In this document: piece by piece, positions 24,378-35,000 of the stretch
Position numbering within the stretch: position 1 is the first letter of the stretch
How the letters are laid out: each line of letters starts with the position of its first letter
Assembly (NCBI GenBank): GCA_947561585.1
Contig: CANNZV010001132.1
Span: 125,289-189,288 of the forward strand
Reading direction: 5' to 3'
DNA from: Caprella mutica
Taxonomy: Eukaryota; Arthropoda; Malacostraca; Amphipoda; Caprellidae
Length of the DNA: 64,000 nucleotides
The notes under the pieces: generated by a model
Databases searched by the model: none
What the model was told of the DNA's origin: nothing
Seen by the model: the letters and a program-made list of their open reading frames with translations, nothing else
Translations under genes and position numbers: made by a program

Positions 24378-24606
24378 GGGTCACGCAGGTAAATTGCGGC
24401 CCTTTAATTTTTAATTGCGGCCCTCTCAAGAGAGTCTCTAAAACAGTCTAAACCAAAACTACATTGAAATGTTGCATAGCTATCGGAAGAAGCACAGTGC
24501 ATGCTACAATTTATTACTTTGTTTTTAACGAGTGTTTTGAGGCTATGACGTTTCTGTTGTTAAAGGCCGCAGTTAGTTAGTGGGCCGCAATTTACCTGCT
24601 TGACCC
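24378..24606. mobile_element. Short MITE with 25-bp inverted repeats
   Basis: The left end GGGTCACGCAGGTAAATTGC plus GGCCC is matched at the right by the reverse complement with one mismatch (GGGTCAAGCAGG). The element is 229 bp and non-coding. No clear target duplication is visible. Confidence 0.75.
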
Positions 24607-24767
24607 CCACTCTGGAAAATACCTAAGGCTAACAGATGAATTTTAGAGGCTTATTGCTGCAGATTATACAGTTCCCATTAATTTATTATTGTATTTTAAG
24701 GTTTGCTAAACTCCAAAAGAGTAATTAATCCATCAGAAAAGACCACTCTTTCCAGAGTGGCTTGACC

Positions 24768-25491
24768 CTAGCCCATGTTTCAAAGTGAGGCAGGAAAGTC
24801 GCCAGTTTAGTGAGAAAATGGATCCAGGTCGCCACATTTAAGATACTTTAAAGCAGAAATTTGACTTCCTAGTGAAGATTTTACTCTTGAAAATATCTTT
24901 ATGCCAGTCTGCAGAATATGGGAAATATTTGGGATATTCTCTCCGAACAATTCTGAATTGGTTCCTATATTTACATTAATTTTTCTACGAACACTTCTGA
25001 TTTAGACTTTAGTCCCTATATTTACATTAATTTTGCTACAAACAGAATAAGAGATCTCTACGAACACTTTACCGGTTTCTGCAGACTGGCCAGTCTGTAT
25101 TTCGTGGTAAATTCCACCGACATGTTGGTGGAATTTTTTCCCTTTGAAAATATTATTCTGGCAAAGTCGGTGGATTTTTAGCTATTTATTCCTATGTTAC
25201 CATTAATTTTCGGTGGATAAATTGGGAAAATGTGGGTGGATGATGGATCAACCAAATTACTGGAAATTTATGGTGGATTTTTTCAGCTTTTTGAAAAAGT
25301 CAGTGGGATTTTTTGCACCAAATACAGACTGGCAGACTGATCTTTATGCTTCATGTCTGACGCATGTGTATCTCTTGAGACTATTTTATGAGTGAATTAA
25401 TTGTTATTTACATGTTTTTCAACTTATTTCACCCCTCAAAAGTCGCCAGTATACTGGCGACTTTGACCATACTTTGAAACCTGGACCCTAG
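24768..25491. mobile_element. Composite inverted-repeat element with nested smaller ones
   Basis: Outer ends: CCCATGTTTCAAAGTGAGG at the left and CATACTTTGAAACCTGG at the right, both next to a CTAG. Inside, a smaller pair runs from CCAGTCTGCAGAATATGG (about 24905) to TTCTGCAGACTGG (about 25090). A second runs from CCAGTCTGTATTTCGTGG (about 25090) to AATACAGACTGG (about 25331). No coding capacity is seen. Confidence 0.6.
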
Positions 25492-25553
25492 CTACTAACA
25501 GAGTTACTCATGAATACTAGACCGCGGAGTTTATAATGATTAACCCTGTTTAC

Positions 25554-25818
25554 CCAGTCTGCAGAATATGGAACATTTTTCCAAGACTCTCTGCGGGAGT
25601 TTTTGATTGAATTTTAGAAATTGGAGATCTCTGCAGGAGATCTTGAATTAATTCCTATGTTACCATTGATTTAGCTGCGGTAGATTTTGTTTGAATTAAT
25701 TCCTATGTTACCATTAATTTAGCTGCGGGAGATTCTGAATCTGCTACTGAGAGTCAGAGACTAACTGTCTCTAAAATTAAAATCTGTGGGAGAAGAGACA
25801 CATTCTGCAGACTGGCTG
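25554..25818. mobile_element. Small inverted-repeat element (CCAGTCTGCAGAAT ends)
   Basis: It runs from CCAGTCTGCAGAATATGG to ATTCTGCAGACTGG and resembles the nested element at about 24905-25090. It contains two copies of the internal motif TTCCTATGTTACCATT followed by GATTT or AATTT. Confidence 0.7.
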
Positions 25819-26096
25819 TTTACTAGTGTTTAGTAAAGTATTACACTATAGTAAAGCATCCAAGTAAAATAGTATGTCTCATAAACTCACCATTTGTCTC
25901 TCCAGCTCTCTCCAAAATTCAACAAATTCTCTCCAAAACGATCAAATTATCATTAATTCTCTCCAAAATAACATTGTAGCATAGGAGAAAAATAGATAAA
26001 ACTCGCCATTTGCAATTGAAGGGCTCAAAATAACAGTCACAAACTCTTTGTGACATGCTTTATTACTTGGTTATGCATGTATAGATATATTCCATG

Positions 26097-27358
26097 TTTC
26101 AGAGGCTGGAAAATTGTAAGCCAATTTTTGAGCCAAAATTTCACAAAAAATCTGAGCCAAGCCAATTTGGCTCATTTTTTGAAGATTTCAAGCCAAAATT
26201 AACATGAGAACATAGGAATTAATTCAAAAGTTAAAGCCAATTAGACATATCTGAGATTTGACCATTTGAAATCTAAGCCAATTAATTGGCTTTAACTGAC
26301 ATACTCTTATACATGGGATATATTATTATACCTATAGCATGCAGAGTTCAATTTTTCTAATATTATGAAATATATAGGACTAATTTTTAGTTTTTTACAT
26401 AGTTGAAAGAAATAATGAGTACTTTCTGGCGTTTCTGCAAAGTTGTCTTTAGGATGAATCTCTATAACAGAGTTACTAGTCAATCAGAAAAGAGTTATTT
26501 TTCCACTCTCGACAATAATTGTAAAATGATACATAACATTGTTATGACAATTATTGTCTTTTGCGTTTTTTAATGTTTATTGTCTAAATAGGTAAAGATA
26601 CTTTATTTATATTATTATACCTATAGCATGCAGAGTTCAATTTTTCTAATATTATGAAATATATAGGACTAATTTTTAGTTTTTTACATAGTTGAAAGAA
26701 ATAATGAGTACTTTCTGGCGTTTCTGCAAAGTTGTCTTTAGGATGAATCTCTATAACAGAGTTACTAGTCAATCAGAAAAGAGTTATTTTTCCACTCTCG
26801 ACAATAATTGTAAAATGATACATAACATTGTTATGACAATTATTGTCTTTTGCGTTTTTTAATGTTTATTGTCTAAATAGGTGAAGATACTTTATTTTTA
26901 TTATTATTTAAAGAAGGCCTGCTTCTTCTGGCTGGGACCCAGGGAACTTCTAAAAAAATTGTTATTTATTAATGCTGTTATCTGCTTTTAATAAATGCTC
27001 TACCCTTTAATGATTTTATTAAATACTTACACATAATCACATTTTAGTAGGTATTCATAATTTCAACTTTTCTATTATTGTTCTTCAATAAAAATTATAA
27101 AATCATTATAAAGTGTCTAAATGAGACAGTTGACTTAGTTACATTTTATATATTTCAATAAGTCAAAACTCAGATATGTCTAATTACCTTAAAATTTTGA
27201 ATTAATTCCTATGTTCCCATGTTAATTTCCAATTTAACTTAATTTTGACTTGGAATCATCAAAAATTGAGCCAAAAAGTGGCTTTGCCAGGCTTGGCTCA
27301 GAATTTTGTGAAATTTTGGCTCTAAAATTGACTTACAGCTTGCAAAGTTCTGAGACTG
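26097..27358. mobile_element. Inverted-repeat element with ~220-bp arms
   Basis: The left arm (GTAAGCCAATTTTTGAGCCA, then ATTTCACAAAA) is matched by the inverted right arm (TTTTGTGAAATTTTGG, then CTAAAATTGACTTACAGC). The arms are rich in TTGGCTT and GAGCCAA. The interior holds a 289-bp tandem duplication. No reading frame of note. Confidence 0.75.
26322..26899. repeat. 289-bp tandem duplication, 2 copies
   Basis: CCTATAGCATGCAGAGTTCA occurs at 26331 and again at 26620, and the sequence between is repeated almost without change, so the duplication is recent. It lies inside the inverted-repeat element above. Confidence 0.9.
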
Positions 27359-27376
27359 AATTTAATAATTCCCCTG

Positions 27377-28131
27377 GAACCCATTCATCCCAACGGATTG
27401 TTCGCAGTGTGCACAGAAAAGATGAACCCATTCATCCCAAAGGATTGTTTGCAGTGTGCACAGAAAAGATGAACCCATTCATCACAAAGGATTGTTTGCA
27501 GTGTGCACAGAAAAGATGAACCCATTCATCACAAAGGATTGTTTGCAGTGTGCACAGAAAAGATGAACCCATTCATCCCAAAGGATTGTTTGCAGTGTGC
27601 ACAGAAAAGATGAACCCATTCATCCCAAAGGATTGTTTGCAGTGTGCACAGAAAAGATGAACCCATTCATCCCAAAGGATTGTTTGCAGTGTGCACAGAA
27701 AAGATGAACCCATTCATCTCAAAGGATTGTTTGCAGTGTGCACAGAAAAGATGAACCCATTCATCCCAAAGGATTGTTTGCAGTGTGCACAGAAAAGATG
27801 AACCCATTCATCCCAAAGGATTGTTTGCAGTGTGCACAGAAAAGATGAACCCATTCATCCCAAAGGATTGTTTGCAGTGTGCACAGAAAAGATGAACCCA
27901 TTCATCCCAAAGGATTGTTTGCAGTGTGCACAGAAAAGATGAACCCATTCATCCCAAAGGATTGTTTGCAGTGTGCACAGAAAAGATGAACCCATTCATC
28001 CCAAAGGATTGTTTGCAGTGTGCACAGAAAAGATGAACCCATTCATCCCAAAGGATTGTTTGCAGTGTGCACAGAAAAGATGAACCCATTCATCCCAAAG
28101 GATTGTTCGCAGTGTGCACAGAAAAGATGAA
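27377..28131. repeat. Minisatellite upstream of PANK4, 47-bp unit, about 16 copies
   Basis: The unit holds GATGAACCCATTCATCCCAA and GGATTGTTTGCAGTGTGCAC. Units are nearly identical. Only the first and last carry TTCGCAG in place of TTTGCAG, and a few have ATCACAAAG or ATCTCAAAG. The array ends about 800 bp before the PANK4 start codon. Confidence 0.95.
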
Positions 28132-28928
28132 AAAGGTTTTAACCGGACACAGACATTCATATGTTCAATAACCATATTAAAACCATTTCAATATTTTTTA
28201 TCCATGTTTAATTAGGTAGCTACCGATAAGTACCGCAGTGCTTTCTAATTCCTGCTCATTGTGGTAAACTGGAACACATGAAGCCCAGATGACTAATGGT
28301 GAAATGACTGCAGCCAGCCTCTGCCAGGCAGGGACATCAGTATTCCACTTCTAACTTTAATATCTTATGTTATACAATTATATTTCCTTATTTCAGTTGT
28401 TCATAAATGTCTATCAAAATGTATACTGAAGCATAAAATAAAAGTTATATCTGTTTAAATTCAATACATGAATATGGTTGTAATATCTAAAAGTCTGTTT
28501 GAAAATCAAACTTTTTTTATTGTAATTGAATATCAATTCTTGTTTCTAAGTAGCTATTTAGAAGTAATTTACTTCTTATTTATTCCACTGCTTTTAAGTC
28601 TCAACCTGTAGCTACACGGTTTTTCAAATTTACTTCTTTCTAAATCTACAGATTGCTGTCCCAAAATAAGGACACCCTCTGTGTATGGGTTCAGTCTAAA
28701 AGTCATCAGTGACATATTATACATTTATACTGTATTTTCTTAAAAACTCACATGTTCACTACCAAATTTTTCCACACTTTCAAACATGGTTTGCATGGTA
28801 ATTACTAATTTGTATTTTGCCATATGGACTCATGGAGGTTCGTCGTTTTGTTTATATTGATGAAAGTAGGTATATCTTTCGTTTGAGTTTCAGATCTATT
28901 TTTAATTTAGACTAACTGTTTCATTACA
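28132..28928 (+). other. PANK4 upstream region and probable 5' UTR
   Basis: No coding sequence is visible. The start of transcription cannot be placed; I see no clear TATA box at a convincing distance. TTACA precedes the start ATG at 28929. Confidence 0.4.
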
Positions 28929-29028
28929 ATGCCTGACACAGAGTCATATGCTGGGAGCATTCAACTTCCAGACACTAATGTTGTCTTCAGGAATATCAAA
29001 AATGCAAAGAGATTTGCAATAGATATAG
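28929..29028 (+). CDS. PANK4: PANK4 exon 1, the source of the intron-1 array
   Basis: It encodes 33 residues plus the first base of a Gly codon, ending KRFAIDI-G. The last 18 bases encode FAIDIG, the phosphate-binding strand of the kinase-like fold, and are exactly the exonic half of the downstream repeat unit. The donor is ATAG followed by GTAAGT, a perfect U1 match at positions +1 to +6. Phase 1 joins to exon 2 at 38014 (GTGGTTCACTGACAAAG) to complete DIGGSLTK. Confidence 0.93.
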
Positions 29029-32000
29029 GTAAGTAATGATTTGCAGTAGATATAGGTAAGTAATGATTTGCAATAGATATAGGTAAGTAATGATTTGCAA
29101 TAGATATAGGTAAGTAATGATTTGCAGTAGATATAGGTAAGTAATGATTTGCAATAGATATAGGTAAGTAATGATTTGCAATAAATATAGGTAAGTTTAG
29201 GATTTGCAATAGATATAGGTAAGTAATGATTTGCAATAGATATAGGTAAGTAATGATTTGCAATAGATATAGGTAAGTAATGATTTGCAATAGATATAGG
29301 TAAGTAATGATTTGCAATAGATATAGGTAAGTAATGATTTGCAATAGATATAGGTAAGTAATGATTTGCAATAGATATAGGTAAGTAATGATTTGCAATA
29401 GATATAGGTAAGTAATGATTTGCAGTAGATATAGGTAAGTAATGATTTGCAATAGATATAGGTAAGTAATGATTTGCAATAGATATAGGTAAGTAATGAT
29501 TTGCAATAGATATAGGTAAGTAATGATTTGCAATAGATATAGGTAAGTAATGATTTGCAATAGATATAGGTAAGTAATGATTTGCAATAGATATAGGTAA
29601 GTAATGATTTGCAATAGATATAGGTAAGTAATGATTTGCAATAGATATAGGTAAGTAATGATTTGCAATAAATATAGGTAAGTTTGAGATTTGCAATAGA
29701 TATAGGTAAGTAATGATTTGCAATAGATATAGGTAAGTAATGATTTGCAATAGATATAGGTAAGTTTGAGATTTGCAATAGATATAGGTAAGTAATGATT
29801 TGCAATAGATATAGGTAAGTTTGAGATTTGCAATAGATATAGGTAAGTTTAGGATTTGCAATAGATATAGGTAAGTAATGATTTGCAATAGATATAGGTA
29901 AGTAATGATTTGCAATAGATATAGGTAAGTAATGATTTGCAATAGATATAGGTAAGTAATGATTTGCAATAGATATAGGTAAGTTTGAGATTTGCAATAG
30001 ATATAGGTAAGTTTAGGATTTGCAATAGATATAGGTAAGTAATGATTTGCAATAGATATAGGTAAGTAATGATTTGCAATAGATATAGGTAAGTAATGAT
30101 TTGCAATAGATATAGGTAAGTAATGATTTGCAATAGATATAGGTAAGTAATGATTTGCAATAGATATAGGTAAGTAATGATTTGCAATAGATATAGGTAA
30201 GTTTGAGATTTGCAATAGATATAGGTAAGTAATGATTTGCAATAGATATAGGTAAGTTTGAGATTTGCAATAGATATAGGTAAGTAATGATTTGCAATAG
30301 ATATAGGTAAGTAATGATTTGCAATAAATATAGGTAAGTAATGATTTGCAATAGATATAGGTAAGTAATGATTTGCAATAGAGATAGGTAAGTTTAGGAT
30401 TTGCAATAGATATAGGTAAGTAATGATTTGCAATAGATATAGGTAAGTAATGATTTGCAATAGATATAGGTAAGTAATGATTTGCAATAGATATAGGTAA
30501 GTAATGATTTGCAATAGATATAGGTAAGTTTGAGATTTGCAATAGATATAGGTAAGTAATGATTTGCAATAGATATAGGTAAGTTTGAGATTTGCAATAG
30601 ATATAGGTAAGTAATGATTTGCAGTAGATATAGGTAAGTAATGATTTGCAATAGATATAGGTAAGTAATGATTTGCAATAGATATAGGTAAGTAATGATT
30701 TGCAATAGATATAGGTAAGTAATGATTTGCAATAGATATAGGTAAGTTTGAGATTTGCAATAGATATAGGTAAGTAATGATTTGCAATAGATATAGGTAA
30801 GTAATGATTTGCAATAGATATAGGTAAGTAATGATTTGCAATAGAGATAGGTAAGTTTAGGATTTGCAATAGATATAGGTAAGTAATGATTTGCAATAGA
30901 TATAGGTAAGTTTGAGATTTGCAATAGATATAGGTAAGTAATGATTTGCAATAGATATAGGTAAGTTTAGGATTTGCAATAGATATAGGTAAGTAATGAT
31001 TTGCAATAGATATAGGTAAGTTTGAGATTTGCAATAGATATAGGTAAGTAATGATTTGCAATAGATATAGGTAAGTAATGATTTGCAATAGATATAGGTA
31101 AGTTTGAGATTTGCAATAGATATAGGTAAGTTTGAGATTTGCAATAGATATAGGTAAGTAATGATTTGCAATAGATATAGGTAAGTTTGAGATTTGCAAT
31201 AGATATAGGTAAGTAATGATTTGCAATAGATATAGGTAAGTTTGAGATTTGCAATAGATATAGGTAAGTAATGATTTGCAATAGATATAGGTAAGTAATG
31301 ATTTGCAATAGATATAGGTAAGTAATGATTTGCAATAGATATAGGTAAGTAATGATTTGCAATAGATATAGGTAAGTAATGATTTGCAATAGATATAGGT
31401 AAGTTTGAGATTTGCAATAGATATAGGTAAGTAATGATTTGCAATAGATATAGGTAAGTTTGAGATTTGCAATAGATATAGGTAAGTAATGATTTGCAAT
31501 AGATATAGGTAAGTAATGATTTGCAATAGATATAGGTAAGTAATGATTTGCAATAGATATAGGTAAGTAATGATTTGCAATAGATATAGGTAAGTAATGA
31601 TTTGCAATAGATATAGGTAAGTTTAGGATTTGCAATAGATATAGGTAAGTAATGATTTGCAATAGATATAGGTAAGTTTGAGATTTGCAATAGATATAGG
31701 TAAGTAATGATTTGCAATAGATATAGGTAAGTTTGAGATTTGCAATAGATATAGGTAAGTAATGATTTGCAGTAGATATAGGTAAGTAATGATTTGCAAT
31801 AGATATAGGTAAGTTTAAGATTTGCAATAGATATAGGTAAGTAATGATTTGCAATAGATATAGGTAAGTAATGATTTGCAATAGATATAGGTAAGTAATG
31901 ATTTGCAATAGATATAGGTAAGTTTAGGATTTGCAATAGATATAGGTAAGTAATGATTTGCAATAGATATAGGTAAGTAATGATTTGCAATAGATATAGG

Positions 32001-35000
32001 TAAGTAATGATTTGCAATAGATATAGGTAAGTAATGATTTGCAATAGATATAGGTAAGTAATGATTTGCAATAGATATAGGTAAGTAATGATTTGCAATA
32101 GATATAGGTAAGTTTGAGATTTGCAATAGATATAGGTAAGTAATGATTTGCAATAGATATAGGTAAGTTTGAGATTTGCAATAGATATAGGTAAGTAATG
32201 ATTTGCAATAGATATAGGTAAGTAATGATTTGCAATAGATATAGGTAAGTAATGATTTGCAATAGATATAGGTAAGTAATGATTTGCAATAGATATAGGT
32301 AAGTAATGATTTGCAATAGATATAGGTAAGTTTAGGATTTGCAATAGATATAGGTAAGTTTGAGATTTGCAATAGATATAGGTAAGTAATGATTTGCAAT
32401 AGATATAGGTAAGTTTGAGATTTGCAATAGATATAGGTAAGTAATGATTTGCAATAGATATAGGTAAGTTTGAGATTTGCAATAGATATAGGTAAGTAAT
32501 GATTTGCAGTAGATATAGGTAAGTAATGATTTGCAATAGATATAGGTAAGTAATGATTTGCAATAGATATAGGTAAGTAATGATTTGCAATAGATATAGG
32601 TAAGTAATGATTTGCAATAGATATAGGTAAGTTTGAGATTTGCAATAGATATAGGTAAGTAATGATTTGCAATAGATATAGGTAAGTTTGAGATTTGCAA
32701 TAGATATAGGTAAGTAATGATTTGCAATAGATATAGGTAAGTAATGATTTGCAATAGATATAGGTAAGTAATGATTTGCAATAGATATAGGTAAGTAATG
32801 ATTTGCAATAGATATAGGTAAGTAATGATTTGCAATAGATATAGGTAAGTAATGATTTGCAGTAGATATAGGTAAGTAATGATTTGCAATAGATATAGGT
32901 AAGTAATGATTTGCAATAGATATAGGTAAGTAATGATTTGCAATAGATATAGGTAAGTAATGATTTGCAATAGATATAGGTAAGTAATGATTTGCAATAG
33001 ATATAGGTAAGTAATGATTTGCAGTAGATATAGGTAAGTAATGATTTGCAATAGATATAGGTAAGTAATGATTTGCAATAGATATAGGTAAGTTTAGGAT
33101 TTGCAATAGATATAGGTAAGTAATGATTTGCAATAGATATAGGTAAGTAATGATTTGCAATAGATATAGGTAAGTAATGATTTGCAATAGATATAGGTAA
33201 GTAATGATTTGCAATAGATATAGGTAAGTTTAGGATTTGCAATAGATATAGGTAAGTAATGATTTGCAATAGATATAGGTAAGTAATGATTTGCAATAGA
33301 TATAGGTAAGTAATGATTTGCAATAGATATAGGTAAGTAATGATTTGCAATAGATATAGGTAAGTAATGATTTGCAATAGATATAGGTAAGTAATGATTT
33401 GCAATAGATATAGGTAAGTAATGATTTGCAATAGAGATAGGTAAGTTTAGGATTTGCAATAGATATAGGTAAGTAATGATTTGCAATAGATATAGGTAAG
33501 TAATGATTTGCAATAGATATAGGTAAGTAATGATTTGCAATAGATATAGGTAAGTAATGATTTGCAATAGATATAGGTAAGTAATGATTTGCAATAGATA
33601 TAGGTAAGTAATGATTTGCAATAGATATAGGTAAGTAATGATTTGCAATAGATATAGGTAAGTAATGATTTGCAATAGATATAGGTAAGTAATGATTTGC
33701 AATAGATATAGGTAAGTAATGATTTGCAATAGATATAGGTAAGTTTAGGATTTGCAATAGATATAGGTAAGTTTAGGATTTGCAATAGATATAGGTAAGT
33801 AATGATTTGCAATAGATATAGGTAAGTAATGATTTGCAATAGATATAGGTAAGTAATGATTTGCAATAGATATAGGTAAGTAATGATTTGCAATAGATAT
33901 AGGTAAGTAATGATTTGCAATAGATATAGGTAAGTAATGATTTGCAATAGATATAGGTAAGTAATGATTTGCAATAGATATAGGTAAGTAATGATTTGCA
34001 ATAGATATAGGTAAGTAATGATTTGCAATAGAGATAGGTAAGTTTAGGATTTGCAATAGATATAGGTAAGTAATGATTTGCAATAGATATAGGTAAGTAA
34101 TGATTTGCAATAGATATAGGTAAGTAATGATTTGCAATAGATATAGGTAAGTAATGATTTGCAATAGATATAGGTAAGTAATGATTTGCAATAGAGATAG
34201 GTAAGTTTAGGATTTGCAATAGATATAGGTAAGTAATGATTTGCAATAGATATAGGTAAGTAATGATTTGCAATAGATATAGGTAAGTAATGATTTGCAA
34301 TAGAGATAGGTAAGTTTAGGATTTGCAATAGATATAGGTAAGTAATGATTTGCAATAGATATAGATAAGTAATGATTTGCAATAGATATAGGTAAGTAAT
34401 GATTTGCAATAGATATAGGTAAGTAATGATTTGCAATAGATATAGGTAAGTAATGATTTGCAATAGATATAGGTAAGTTTAGGATTTGCAATAGATATAG
34501 GTAAGTAATGATTTGCAATAGATATAGGTAAGTAATGATTTGCAATAGATATAGGTAAGTAATGATTTGCAATAGATATAGGTAAGTAATGATTTGCAAT
34601 AGATATAGGTAAGTTTAGGATTTGCAATAGATATAGGTAAGTAATGATTTGCAGTAGATATAGGTAAGTAATGATTTGCAATAGATATAGGTAAGTAATG
34701 ATTTGCAATAGATATAGGTAAGTAATGATTTGCAATAGATATAGGTAAGTAATGATTTGCAATAGATATAGGTAAGTAATGATTTGCAATAGATATAGGT
34801 AAGTTTAAGATTTGCAATAGATATAGGTAAGTAATGATTTGCAATAGATATAGGTAAGTAATGATTTGCAATAGATATAGGTAAGTTTAGGATTTGCAAT
34901 AGATATAGGTAAGTTTAAGATTTGCAATAGATATAGGTAAGTAATGATTTGCAATAGATATAGGTAAGTAATGATTTGCAATAGATATAGGTAAGTAATG

